This document shows, piece by piece, positions 34,400-46,690 of a stretch of 64,000 nucleotides of DNA. The notes beneath the pieces were generated by a model. That model saw only the letters and a list, made by a program, of their open reading frames with translations. It searched no databases and was not told the origin of the DNA. The stretch comes from Vombatus ursinus (taxonomy: Eukaryota > Chordata > Mammalia > Diprotodontia > Vombatidae), in the NCBI RefSeq assembly GCF_900497805.2, contig NW_020954585.1, forward strand, positions 38,539,920-38,603,919, read 5' to 3'. Position numbers and translations under genes: made by a program. Position 1 is the first letter of the stretch. Each line of letters opens with the position of its first letter.

Positions 34400-35984
34400 A
34401 TGATACATAAGGTAAATTTTCTCTTTATTAATTACTTCTCTCACTTGTTCCTTAATTTTATATTTGTGCCTGTCTTTTCCTTAAATCTTTTCTTAATATT
34501 TTGATAAGTTTGGGGTTTTTTTGTCCAAATATACAATCCTTTATCTTTTCTCCTCTGTGTTACACATTTGAATTGGTTCATTTCTAAAGTGTTTTATTTC
34601 CCTATGCCCTCTCTAGCCATATGTTTTATTGAAGAAAGGTCTTCATTCATCAATCATGACTAGCCTTCCTTTAAACTTGTTTTCTACAACAAAGATCCAT
34701 TACAAAATCTAAACATAGAAACCATTGCATTTTTTTTTTGCCAAAAAGATGTGTATTTATTTCAATATCCTATATGGATCTTCTAGGCATCTAGATACCT
34801 TATTCAAAGAAATAGAGGTCATCACTAAAATTAATTTGATAGTTTTTGCTTTTATATAAATTAAAATCTTCAAGTTGGCAAATTTTTCAGTTTGCCAACT
34901 ATTAAAATCTATATTTCATATATCTATATCTATGGTGATGATTGAAAAGGTTCAAGAGAAACAGTTTCTGGGTAATTTACTGATTTTATTAATAAGGCCA
35001 GCACATTTATTAATAAAAGAATGGCCATGTCTCTTTGGCCAAATACCATAATGGTGGTGGACTCAAGGCTTATGTGTTATTTTGGAAGAGGAGTGGCAAT
35101 CAACTCTGGTTAATAATTAATAAGAAAAATAATATTACAATGCAAGGCTGAAAAAAGCATCATGTCAGCCTTAGACAGTGAGACTATCTCTATGCTCACA
35201 CTACCCCTAGCCTTGGGCAATCTATTCAAAGAATTTTTGCCACATCCAAGCTTGAGCAGAATATACATGCTACTCTACTTGGTTGGGGTCTGAACAAGAA
35301 AGTTAGTTCAAACTCATTATCAGCAATATCCTTTAGGAGACTGATCTTTTTAAAATCAGTACTTTAGACAAAAAAGAGAACTTTGGGCCTCCCCAAATCA
35401 TTGGTTATTAATAATCCTTTCTCTCACTATCTATCTGTCTATCTATCTATGTGTATGTGTAGATGGATATATGTATGTATGTATGTTTGTATGTATTTAA
35501 TTTTCTGCCTTTTGCATTTACTCTGCCACACACATAGGTGAAGATTTAAAACAAAAACTAAAAAAAAATTAATATAACATCTAAGGTTATATATGATAAC
35601 TTTTCCCTACTAAACTCTGAGTAACAAAATGGCATTAATATAAAAAATTTAAAAAAATATTCATATGTAGATAGAGGAAAATGCATATGATAAAGCCAAT
35701 ATAACATTATTAACAAAATTAGCTCATTTTAATTTTAGAGACAATATAATAATACCTTTGGTCCAAGAGGGTTACTCTTCTTCTGCTTTAGAGAGTTTAT
35801 ATTAAATTAAAAAATAAGGAGTACAATTACATTCACTTCAATCCCCAAGTTAGGAAATTTGTTAACATTTATGCAAGACTTGTTTTTATGTCTTTATTTA
35901 TACTTGTATGTATTTATTATATTTTATATGTGCATTTATTTATATGTAGTATATATATATGCATATATATACACATGTTTTATT
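34400..35984. other. No gene; tetranucleotide tract inside
   Basis: CTAT/TATG tetranucleotide repeats at about 35430-35497 and AT-rich alternating sequence at about 35880-35980. Otherwise unique-looking. Confidence 0.5.
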
Positions 35985-36357
35985 TTATATCTTTAAGGCA
36001 TACTTTGTAATTAGACAAATCCAAATATTTTGTGAACTTTGGTAGATCAATAACAATTTTTTTCTGTTTTGTGTTTATTTGGAACAGGATATCTCTATAA
36101 TTTTTAAAAATATTAATGTTTATGGGTTTAATTTCATTCCACAAGTTTCCTAAAGTCAGTAATAATTTCAATCAATAAGTTAGTGGAATCCCTAGAATTT
36201 TCTAAGTAAGCCATTATGTCATTAGCAAATAAAGATATTCTTATCTTCTCTTTGTTTATCTTTAAACCTTTAATATCTTTTCTTCTCTTATTGCTATTGA
36301 TAATTTTTTCTAGAACTACATGAAATCGTAGTGAATTTAGTAGCAATCTTGATTTCC
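35985..36357 (-). mobile_element. L1-E: 3' half of an old L1 split by L1-C
   Basis: Antisense L1 ORF2 RT core. The frame 36134-36346 reads LLNSLRFHVVLEKI (human L1 'LLFNIVLEVLARAI') and later RISLFANDIMAYLE. The catalytic 'FADD' is FAND here. The piece continues decayed to about 35985. It ends exactly where the tail of L1-C begins, and its missing upstream part is L1-D at 41906. Confidence 0.8.
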
Positions 36358-36879
36358 TCCTATATTTATTTATTTATTTATTTATTGAATAATATTTTAC
36401 TTTTCCAATTACATGTAAAAATAACTTTATATTCTTTTTTTGAAATTTTGAGTTCCAAATTCTCTCCCTTCACTCAACCATGACTTCTCTACAAGATGGT
36501 AAACAGTTTGATATGGGGTATGCGTGTGCAATTATGTAAAACGTATTTCCATATTAGCCATATTGTTAAAGAAAACAGACAAAATAACACAAAATAAAGG
36601 AAGTGAAAAATAATATGCTTCAATCTGCTTTGCATCCCTCAATTCTTTCTCTGGAGGCAGATAGCATTTTTCATCTTGACTCTTTTTGAATTGTCTCGGA
36701 TCATTCTATTGCTGAGAATAAGCAAATCATTCATGGTTGATCATCATGCAATACTCTGTACAATGTTCTCTTGTTCCTACTCACTTCACTTTGCATCAGT
36801 TCATATAAGTCTTTCTGGGTTTTTCTGAAATCAAACCACTCATCATTTCTTATACCACAATAGAATTTCATTACTATCA

Positions 36880-39800
36880 TATATCACAATTTGTTTAGTC
36901 ATTCCCCAGTTGGTGGGAATCCCCTCAATTTGTAATTCTTTGTCATCATAAAAATAGCTGCTATAAATATTTTTGTACAAATAGATCCTATCCTCCTTTT
37001 TTCTTTTTTTTTAAATATCTTTGGTATACCTCCCTAGTAGTGGTATTACTGAATATGCACAGTTTTGGGCATAGTTCCAAATTACTCTTGAGAATGGCTG
37101 GCATAGTTTATAACTACCTACAGTGAATTACTGTCCCCATTTTCCCACATCCCTCTAGCTGTTATCATTTTCTTTTTTTGTCATATTAGTCAATCTGAGA
37201 AATGTGAGGTGCTACCTCAGAGTTGTTTTAACTTTCACTTCTCAAATCAATGGTGATTTAGAGCATTTTTATATGACTATAAATGAGCTTTGCTTCATCT
37301 GAAAACTACTTGTTCAAATCTTTTCACTATTTACCAATTGAGGAATGACTCATATTCCTCAATCAGTTCTTTTTATATTTGGAAAGTGAGGCCTTTATCA
37401 TAGAAACTTGCTGTAAATTCCTTACCCCTACCTTTCTGCTTTCCTTCCAATCTTGATTGTATTGGTTTTGCTTGTGCAAAAACTTTTTAATTTAATATGA
37501 TAAAAATTATCCATTTTACATTTTGTAAGGCCCTCTATATATTTTGGGTAATAAATTCTTTCCTTTGCTTAGATCTGAAAGCTGAACTGTTTCTTGCTGT
37601 CCTAATTTATTTGTGGTATCATCCTTTATTGTCTAAATCATGTACTCATTTTGATCTTATATTAGAATGCATTGTAAGATTTTGTTCTATACCTACTTTC
37701 TACCATACTGTTTTCCAGTTTTATTAAATAATGACTTCTTATCTCAAAAGATTAAGTCTCTAAGTTTATCTAACAATAATTTACTATGGTCATTTACTAC
37801 TATTTCTTGTATACCTAATCTATTCAGCCAATACACACCTCTATTACTGTGAATAGTAGATTGTTTTGATGATTACCATATGGAGTTTGAGATGTGTTAT
37901 GGCTAGGCCACTTTTCCCCCCACTAATTTCCTTGATATTCTTGATATTTTGTTCTTCCAGATGAATTTTGTCTTTTTTTCTAGCTTTATAAATCATTTTG
38001 TTGTCATTTGATTAGTTTTACAGTGAAAAAAGTAAATAAATATTGGCAGAATTGTCATATTATATTGCCTCAGCTTACCCATGAGCAATCGATATTTTTT
38101 TCAATAGTTCAGATATGACTTTGTTTGTGTGAAAAATGTTTTGTAATTTTGTTCATATCATTCCTGGGTTTGTTTGGCAGGTAGACTCCCAAATATTTTA
38201 TATTGTTAGCAGTTATTTTTAAAGTAATTTCTCTTTCTCTCTCTCCTGAACTTGTTTGGTAATATATGAATTGCTGATGATTTATGTGGGTTTATTTTAT
38301 ATCTTGCAACTTTGCTGAAATTGCTTACTATTTCAACTAGCTTTTTAGTTGATTTTCTAAGATTTGGTAAGTATATCATCATATCATCTACAAAGAGTGA
38401 TAGTTTCTTCATTGCCTACTCTAATTACTTCAATTTTTTCTTCTCTTATTACTATAGCTAACATTTCTACAATAATATTAAATAATAATGGTGATAATTG
38501 GCATCCTTGCCTCACCCCAATCTTGTTGGGAAAGCTTCTAGCTTATTCCCATTATAGATAATGCTTACTGATGGTTTTAGACAGATACTATTTATCATTT
38601 TAAAGAAAAATACATTCATTGCTATGTTTTCTAATATTTTAATAGGAATGGGTTTTTTATTTTGTCAAAAGCTTTTTCTGCATCAATTGAGATAATCATA
38701 TGATTTCTGTTGGTTTTGTTATTGATATAATCAATTATCCTGATAGTTTTCCTAATATTGAACCAGCCATGCACTTCTGGTATAAATCCCACCTTGTCAC
38801 AGTATATTATTTTTGTGAAATATTCCTTTAATCTCCTTGCTAATATTTTATTTAAAATTTTTGCATCAATATTCATTAGGAAAATTGGTCTAAAGTGTTC
38901 TTTCTATGTTTTTGCTCTTCTTGGATTAGGTATCAAAACCATATTTGCGTCATAAAAAGGAATTTGGTAGGACTCCTTCTCTTCCTATTTTTTCCCAAAT
39001 AGTTTATATACTGTTAGAATTTATTTTTTCAAATGTTTTTTAGAATCTACTTGTGAATCCATCTGAACCCTGGAATATTTTCTTAATGATTTCATTGATG
39101 GTTTGTTCAATTTCTTTTTTAAGATGAGGTTACTTAAGTATTCTTTTTTTCCTCTTCTATTAATCTGGGCAATTAATATTTTTTGTGAATATCACCCATT
39201 TGGTTAGTTTTTCAGATATATTGGCATATAATTGGGCAAAATAGTTCCTAATAATTACTTTAATTTCATTGTTAGAAAATTCACCATTTTCATTTTTGAT
39301 ATTGGTAATTTGTTTTTCTTTTTTATTTTAATGTTTTTTTAAATTTTTTTTCATAAAACCAGCTCCTACTTTTACATATAAGTTCAATGGTTTTCTTACT
39401 TTAAATTTTATTAATATTTTCTTTGATTTTCAGGATTTCTGATTTGTTGTTTAGAGATTTTTAATTTGTTCTTTTTCTGTTTATTTTTTTAATTGCATGC
39501 CCAATTCACCTATCTGCTCTTTGTCTATTTTATTGATGTAAGCATTTAGAGATATACATTTCCCCCTAAGCACTGCTTTGGCTGCATCCCATAAATTTTG
39601 GTATGTTGTCTCATTGTGATTCTCTTTAATGAAATTATTGATTCTTTCTATAATTTGTTCTTTGACCCACTCATTCTTTAGGAATAGATTATTTAGTTTC
39701 CAATTAATTTTTAATCTATCTTTCCCTGGCCTTGAATGTAATTGAATGTAATTTTTCTTGCATTATGAGCTGAAAATGATGCATTTAATATTTCTGTTTT

Positions 39801-40144
39801 CATGTACTAGATTGTGAGGTTTTTATGCTTTACTAGATGGTCATTTCTTTTTCCTTCTAGGTGCTATGTACACCTGAGAAAAAGGTATATTCTTTTATAT
39901 TCCCATTCAGTTTTCTCTAAAGGTTTATCATATCTAACTCCTCTTCCCCAATTCTATTTACCTCCTTTACTTCTTTCTTTAATTTTTAGTTAAACTTATC
40001 TAAGAGGAGAAAGTTGAGATCCCCCACTTAGAGTTTTACTGTCTATTTCCTCCTGTATTTTTGGTTTTCTGTGATACAATTGCTACCTCTGATTTTTTTT
40101 TTATTTCTGCTGAAGCTTAATAGATTCTGATCCAGTCCCTTTGC

Positions 40145-40185
<41 letters not shown>

Positions 40186-40270
40186 CTTGTAAATAAGATA
40201 TTGTAGGACTACAGTTTTTAATCCACTCTGCTATCTGTTTCCATTTTATGTGTGAGTTCATCACATTCAC
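36880..40270 (-). pseudogene. L1-C ORF2 remnant (endonuclease-RT)
   Basis: ORF2 encodes the L1 endonuclease and reverse transcriptase. The N-terminal frame 40043-40270 reads WIKNCSPTISYLQETH, with the conserved endonuclease glutamate of 'QETH'. The RT finger/palm frame 38631-38876 reads [20 protein letters not shown] and then [15 protein letters not shown], with the first catalytic aspartate. The frame 38206-38412 reads [14 protein letters not shown], keeping the DD pair, then YKINPHKS. The C-terminal part near 37500-37385 matches the 'LKSF...SDKGLIS' block. Many stops and frame changes; dead. Confidence 0.88.
40151..40183. repeat. (TG)n microsatellite within the L1-C endonuclease
   Basis: 33 bp of TG on the + strand. 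On the L1 strand this is CA, read as alternating Thr-His directly after the QETH motif. Confidence 0.95.
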
Positions 40271-40783
40271 ATTCAGTTATGATTACTGTGTATTTCCCTC
40301 TATCATACCACAACTTTTCATCCTGACCCAGTGTTTTGTTTCTAACCACTGCCTCCCTTAAATTGCCCTCCCTTATATCAGTCTATCCCATGCCCCCATT
40401 CTTATTCCCCTCCTCTTCTACTTCCCTATAGAGGAGGACAGATTTCTATACCCAGGTGAGTGTATTTGTTTTTCCCTCTTTGAGACAATTCCAATGAGAG
40501 TAAGATTCAATCAATGCCTCCCCCCCATCTTTCCTTTCATTATGATTGGTCTTTTGTATCTCTTCATGTAACATAATTTTACCCATTCTACCTGTCCCTC
40601 TTTTACCAGAGAGTTTTCTTTCTCACCCCCTATTTTGTTATATTATCCCATCAAAATCAACTTGTACCCATGCCCTCTGTCTATCTATATTCCTTCTAAC
40701 TTCCCTAATTTTATTTTTATATTAAATATATTTATTTCATTTTATTTAGCTATCTGTTTTCTTTTCCATCAGTTAAGTGATTA

Positions 40784-40791
40784 ATCTAAAT
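40784..40791. repeat. TSD of the hAT MITE, left
   Basis: 'atctaaat', paired with 'atctaaac' at 40959-40966 (7 of 8). Confidence 0.75.
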
Positions 40792-40958
40792 CAAAGATTC
40801 CCAAACTTAACCCCATTTTCATAAAAAAAATTACTCAGTGCCACCCTGGAAATCTACTTTTTTTAACCCTATAACAGTTTTTTTTGATTTGCATAATTTC
40901 AAACTGGATTGTTCCAGTGCCCCCCAGAGGGTAGTATCACCCACTTTTGGAAAGTATG
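40792..40958. mobile_element. 167-bp non-autonomous hAT (MITE)
   Basis: Starts 'caaagattcccaaactt' and ends '...cacttttggaaagtatg'. The reverse complement of the end, 'catactttccaaaagtg', matches the start at about 11 of 16 positions. The 8-bp TSD is typical of hAT. Internal 'ttactcagtgccaccctgg' and 'gtgccccccagaggg' are familiar from mammalian hAT MITEs. The related L1-D copy at 43860-43985 has the uninterrupted site, which fixes both ends. Confidence 0.85.
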
Positions 40959-40966
40959 ATCTAAAC
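40959..40966. repeat. TSD of the hAT MITE, right
   Basis: 'atctaaac', see 40784-40791. Confidence 0.75.
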
Positions 40967-41169
40967 GCTTTTCTCCCCTTTTCCCATTCAACTTTTGGTT
41001 TTTGTTAGATTCCTTCCAATTTTCTTTTTATTATATTAAAGTTCTCAAGAGTTGCAAGTATCATCTTCCCATGTAGGGATATAAATAGTTTAATCTTATA
41101 GAATCCCTTATGATTTATCTTTCCTGTTTACCTTTCTATGATCCTCTTGAGTCTTGTGTTTGAAAATCA

Positions 41170-41883
41170 AAATTTTATTCTGCTCTTGTCTTTTCATAGG
41201 AATGCTTGAGAATCCTCAATTTCATTCAATATCCACCACCCCCCTCCAAAAAAAAGGACTCATTTAGTTTAGCCATGTGATTCTTGTTCATAATCCTATC
41301 TCCTGTGCCTTCTGCAATGTCATATTCTGAGTCCTCCAGTTTTTTAATGCTGATAAATCCTGCCTATTCCTGACTGTGGCTCCAGCACAAATTAAAATTG
41401 TTTGTTTCTGGTCACTTACAGTCTTCTCTTCTTCTTTTGGGAACTATAGAATTTGACTATAATATTCCTGGTAGTATTCAGTTTGATAATCTCTTTCAGG
41501 AGGTCATTGGAGGATTCTCTAAATTTCTATTTTACCTTGTGGTTGTAGGATATCAGGGCAGTTTTCCTTGATAATTTCTTAAAATATACTTCCTAGACTT
41601 TTATTTTTCTCATGGCTTTTAGGTGGGCCAATAATTCTTAAATTATCTCTCTTGGATCTATTTTCCAGGTTTGTTGTTTTTCCAATAAGATATTTCACAT
41701 TTTCTTCTATTTTTTCAATTTTGTGTTATTGTTTCTTGAAGTCTCACAAAGTCATAACCTTTCCAATTCTCATTTTTAAAGCATTATTTTCTTCAGTGAG
41801 ATTTTGTACCTCTTTTTTTCATTTGGTTAATTCATATCTTTAAGGACTTGTTTTCTTCAGTGAATTATTCAACTTCATTCCAC
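41170..41883 (-). pseudogene. L1-C ORF1 remnant
   Basis: Parallels ORF1 of L1-B from the coiled coil on: '...ctgaagaaaataatgc' (LTEENN-like), 'ctggaaaatagatccaagag' (LENRSR, start of the RNA-recognition domain) near 41665, and the C-terminal 'attgaatgaaattgagg' block near 41200. The first ~100 codons are missing. Frame-broken. Confidence 0.75.
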
Positions 41884-41905
41884 CATCTTGGCTTTGGCCC
41901 TTTCT

Positions 41906-44050
41906 CCTATTGTTATAGGGAAAGATTCTAGCACATACCCATTACATAAAATTCTTGCTTTGGGGTTTTAAACATATAATATTAAAAAGATACCTATATG
42001 CCTACATTTTATAGGGTTTTTAAGCACATTGACATGTGTCTAAGGCTTTTTTCTGTATTTTTTCAGATGAGTTTGGGATTTTAGCTGTTGGTGTTTTGAA
42101 TATGATTAATTACATTGTTTACCTAATGTTGAACCATTCTTGATTTCCTAATTTAAATTCAGTTTGGAAATAATGAATGATTTATTGGATGAATTGCTGT
42201 TGTATGTTTGAGAGGATTATATTTAAACTTTTTAATAAATATTTATTTATGATATTGGTATATAGTTATCTTTCTTTGTTTTATCCTTCCCTGGTTTAGG
42301 TATTTGGATTATATTTGTTTCATAAAATGAATCTGGTAAAGTTCTTATTAAATTTTTGAAAATATTTGTTTAGTGTTGGTATTAACTGTTCTTTAAGTGT
42401 TCAATAAAATTCTCCTGGAAATTCATCAGTACTAGAAGTATACAACCTGCAGTAGTTCTTTTATTGTTAATTCTATTTTTTATGTTGTGATTGGTTTATT
42501 AAATATCTCTACTCATTTTGCTGCTGGTTTAAATATTTTATATTTTTGAAGGTAATGCTCTTTCTTTTGAGTTCTCAGGGTTTTTTTTAGCATATTACTA
42601 CACATGGTATTTTTAAAAATTTCTTCTCACTTGTAATTTCACAATTTTTTATATTTTGTTGATTTGATTTCTTCCTTCTTTTTAATCAGGTTGATTTTTT
42701 TTAAAACAATCTTGTTAGTATTCTTAAAGAACCAAGTTTTAGTTTTGTTTATCACTTCCACAGTCTTTTTTTGTTTTATTTATCTATTTCTCTTCCATTT
42801 TCAATTTCTTATCTTCTTTTTTATTATTTGGGGCTTCTTTATTTGACTTTCTAAATTTTTCAAGTCCACACTCAGTTCATTAGCTATGTCATTTTCTGTT
42901 TTGGTAATGTATATATTTTAGGAATATAGTTTTCCCCTTAATTAATTTAAATGTGTCCCAGAAATTTTGAGATATAGTTTCATCATTTTCATTGTCTTTC
43001 ACACAATTACTAATTGTGTTTATGATTTAATCTTTGAACTAGATATTAGTTAGGATTTCATTCTTAAGAAACCATTTGATTATTTCATTTGCATTTCCTA
43101 AATTGAACAATAATTTTCTTGCATTGTGATAAGTAAAGGATGAGTCTACTAGTTTTGTCTTTTTACAATTATTTGCAATGCCTCTGTTCCTAATACATGG
43201 TCATTTTTTTAAATAAAAGCTACATGTGATGCTGAGAAATATACATATTATTAACAGTCTTGTTTAGAAGACATGTCTTTTGCCCTGCATTCTTGAGAAA
43301 TTTTTTCAGTTAAATATTTCCTCTTTTACTTATCTTTTTTAGATTTTTCCAAATGTAATAAAAGTGACAGATCTATTGTACATTTTATTCCAACTTCTCA
43401 TTTTCATAGTGTATGTGTCTTTGCTTTTCAGGTATATTTCTTATAAACAACACATTGTACTTTTTTAAAATCCAATATGTCACTCTTTTTTCTTTTTTTA
43501 TATCAATTAATGCATTCATATTTGATTATATGAAACTTAGGTTCATATTATATTTGTTACATAATATATGCATATATTATATTATTATATTATGTCGTGT
43601 TGTGTTGTATCACATTGTGTCATGCTGTTAAGTTGTATTGCATTATATTTTTATATTAGGTTTATATATTTTCCTACATTTGTTTGTGCAACATTGCTTT
43701 TTCTGAATTAGTATTTTTTGTTCCTTTTCTTCTTTTAAAGCAATACTTTGTGTCCAGTTATTCATGCTTAATCTATATTAAAACAACCCTAGTTGTTACC
43801 TTTTTCACTACTATTGAAGTATTTTACATAGCTTATTGATTAATTTTTCTTTCTTCATTTTATTTGGTTATCTATTTTCTTTCTTCTTTTTTTTTTTACC
43901 AGTTAAGTGGTTAATCTAAATCATCTTCTCCTCTTCTCCCATTCAACTTTTTATACTTGTTAGATTCATTCCAATTTTCTTCTTATTTCTAAAAATCCTT
44001 TTTTTAAACATTTGCTTCATTAATTCACCTCCCCTTTTGCCTATTATAAA
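41906..44050 (-). mobile_element. L1-D: 5' half of an old L1 split by L1-C
   Basis: Antisense ORF2. Near 41910-42180 lie the RT blocks: 'gaatggttcaacattagg' on the minus strand gives the 'WFNIR' motif. At 42920-43100 the sequence parallels 39560-39720 of L1-C, and 43430-43520 parallels the endonuclease start at 40170-40290. 43860-43985 parallels the inter-ORF spacer of L1-C at 40735-41020. ORF2 is interrupted exactly at the L1-C edge and resumes in L1-E at 36357. The 5' limit near 44050 is uncertain. Confidence 0.75.
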
Positions 44051-44544
44051 TTTTTATTTGATTCATGTCTATTATTTGTTCCTTTTTCATTTCTAATTAT
44101 AATGGAACTTAACTTCCAAAAATCTAATTATGAAGTTCCTCTTCTAAGCAGTCTATACCATTGCTTTGTAGATCATATCTCCTTCTACCTTATTCTATTG
44201 TGCCTCTCTCACAAGTATCACTTCTTATGGGAAGTAATGGTGATAGAATTATTGATTCATGGTAGAAATATACCCATGTCTCTGATTGTGTCATCTAATT
44301 CTCTCCCCTTTATTACCCAATAGTATTTTCCTTCTCATTTGACATGTATTCTTCTCTCTGGTTTCATGACCTTTCACTTTCTGAGTGTCAACCGCTTGTA
44401 GGAGCTGATTCCTCTTCTTCTGGCTAAAAAAGCTTGTAAACACAGACACTTAATATTCTCTCTGAAGTAAAGATCTTCTTGAGTTCCAATTCCCTACAGA
44501 TCATAGGCAGGGTAAGATCATTATCTACCATGACAGAAACAGAA

Positions 44545-44546
<2 letters not shown>
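44051..44546. other. No clear feature
   Basis: May include further decayed L1-D spacer sequence, but I cannot show it. Confidence 0.4.

Positions 44547-44633
<87 letters not shown>
44547..44633. repeat. (TC)n microsatellite, 87 bp
   Basis: Almost pure CT dinucleotides with one G interruption at 44610. It gives a Ser-Leu repeat open frame on the + strand. Confidence 0.97.
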
Positions 44634-45039
44634 GCCTTCAGGAGTACTTTGCTTTCCTTAGTGAAATCCAATTAAGAAAGTTATATATTAATCTGAACAA
44701 AGGATTGAAGGGCTATCAAATTTAATACCATAGCATTCCACAACCTGGCACAGATCCTGGGAGTTGTAGTACCTGAATTAGGTTATTTGACTAACATAAT
44801 TTTGGAATTAGAAGGTACCTTTGAACCATAAGAATCTGTCTCAAGGATGACAGGTGAGATTTATTTTGGTCTCAGAGGGCAGAAATGGAAGTAAATAGAA
44901 TGGACTACATTGGGAGGTCATGAAATTTTTACCTACTGGTTGTCTACAGGTAGGAAATAGATGGCCAATTGTCAAATCTGCTATAGAGGAAATTTCTATT
45001 CATTGATTGGCTGAATTAAATGACCTTTGAGTTCCCTTC
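44634..45039. other. No clear feature
   Basis: Short MIR-like words ('ggaattagaaggtacctttg' near 44802) only. Confidence 0.4.
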
Positions 45040-45165
45040 AGATTCAGAGATGTTGTGATTCTGAGACACTGGAGCTATGACAAGCAGAGTGATTTGCTCA
45101 AGATCACACAGCTTCTTAATTTCATATGTAAAGATAAAATGCAGTTCTCTTCCTAGTCAACTTAT
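45040..45165 (-). mobile_element. MIR-type SINE fragment
   Basis: 'gagtgatttgctcaagatca' then 'cacagcttcttaatttc' is antisense MIR core. Confidence 0.5.
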
Positions 45166-45544
45166 CTTTCTACTATTTCTGCATATTTCCTATTTTTGAC
45201 TTAGTATCAAATTTGATAAAAAAAGTTCAGTGACACTAGATATTATGAAAAATTTAAATATTCAAAATGTTTAAATTTAAAAATGAATAAATAAAATTTA
45301 AATACTTAAAGTGAAAATATTTAAGTGTTATACAACTAAAATTAATGTGCCATGGGTTTTGTCAACTAGAAGGCTATCACATCCAAATTTTGCTGTACAG
45401 GGACAATGGGTTGTTCATACTGGTTCAGAGCCACTGGCAGATCTTAAAGTTCCCTCTAAAGATTAAGGGTTTTAAGAAACTACATATTATGTAACTTTAG
45501 TGTTGAGAATAGTTACTATTTTAAATTATGTATTGATTTTTCCT

Positions 45545-46065
45545 TAAACCAATGTATAATGTACATACAATATGTTATATGTACAACAGTGTATGTTATA
45601 TATGTGCATATAATTTATATGTGTATAATTTAACATAGTAGAACATAGTATAGTAAGTATAGCATAGCCTAATATATATTATATGATATAGCATCATAAC
45701 ATAATGTAACAAATATATATTAAAAGTATAATATAGTATGTTATATCATGTTATAATATGTACAATAACTATGTGTACTCAGGCTATATACATATTGTAT
45801 TCACATGTACTTATATTTGTATGTATTTGCATATACATGCATTTATATACATATATATACACACACATACATACAGCAGTGTATATCTCCATGGATACAC
45901 ACATATTTCTTCGTATACATATCATAAGTATATATATGTACATATCATAAGTATATATATATATATATACAATGTGTACATGTATCTCCAAATATATGTA
46001 TATGTATGTATATATATGTATTCCTATATTTGTGTATATGTATGGATATAAATACATGTACAATA
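45545..46065. repeat. AT-rich compound microsatellite region
   Basis: Decayed ATAGT/ATAAC-like units (45545-45775) grade into TATA/CATA/CACA units (45780-46065). Long open frames here (up to 102 codons on either strand) are Tyr/Ile-rich repeat artefacts. Confidence 0.85.
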
Positions 46066-46071
46066 TAATTT

Positions 46072-46214
46072 CTTTTTTTTTAGGCAATTGGGGTTAAGTG
46101 ACTTCCCCAGAGTCACACAGTACATGTCAAGTGTTTGGTCTGAGGCCAGATTTGAACTCAGGTCCTTCTGACTTCAGGGCCAGTGCTCTATCCACTGTGC
46201 CACCTGGCTGCCCC
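46072..46214 (-). mobile_element. Marsupial tRNA-derived SINE
   Basis: Antisense copy: T-run, 'taggcaattggggttaagtg', box B complement 'agatttgaactcagg', then 'tatccactgtgccacctggc'. Nearly complete; it sits at the edge of the AT-rich tract. Confidence 0.92.
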
Positions 46215-46514
46215 TATTTCATATTTTTCTAAATTGATCACATACAATGAAATTTCAATGCAGAGAAAAATATGTTTAGGTATTTTATCTGAGCTTTACT
46301 CACTTTGTTTAATTACTGCCTGTGGGTCAAATATAATCAAAAGGAACTATATGAGAAATTATTGTTAGACACTCCAACTCCAGATTAGTATTGACAGAAA
46401 GAAGTCTTCCTTCTTGTAACACTATTTTCTTGGTGGACACATAAATAGTAATCTCTCATGTTTCTATAATAATTGATGAAATTATTTCATTGATGAAATT
46501 TATCCATTATTTCT

Positions 46515-46690
46515 TGATCTTCAAAATAACCCAGTGAGGAAGGAAAATTAGATATTATTTCAGCTTTACAGATGAAATAACCAGAGAGGATACACTTTAC
46601 TCAAGATCACATATTCAATAGAAGAATCAATAATAGAACCCAGGTTCACTGTTTCCAAGTTTAAGTCTTTTATCAGTATGTAATATTCAA
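46515..46690 (-). mobile_element. MIR/THER-type SINE
   Basis: 'aacccagtgaggaagg', 'agctttacagatgaaataac', 'actcaagatcacatattc', 'agaacccaggttcactg'. Confidence 0.6.

Larger units (their letters stand above)
36358..41905 (-). mobile_element. L1-C: near full-length L1, minus strand
   Basis: Contains, from high to low coordinate, a short 5' UTR piece ('ccaccatcttggctttggcc' at 41884-41903), ORF1, spacer with a hAT MITE, ORF2 endonuclease, RT, C-terminal region and the 3' end with a TTTA-rich tail (AAAT on its own strand). About 5.5 kb including the 167-bp MITE. The likely TSD is 'tttcctcctat' (36344-36354) versus 'tttctcctat' (about 41906-41915), with one base indel. The ORF1 N-terminus and most of the 5' UTR are missing, so it has an internal 5' deletion. 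It lies inside an older L1 (L1-D + L1-E). Confidence 0.85.

Noticed and set aside
34920-35330. Possible solo LTR (segment with 'tttattaataaggccagc')
   Set aside because: No terminal TG...CA with flanking duplication and no second copy; I cannot support it.
44479-44661. Ser-Leu repeat protein
   Set aside because: Translation of the (TC)n microsatellite.
45738-46087. Overlapping open frames of 70-102 codons on both strands
   Set aside because: Same cause: TATA/CATA/CACA tract.
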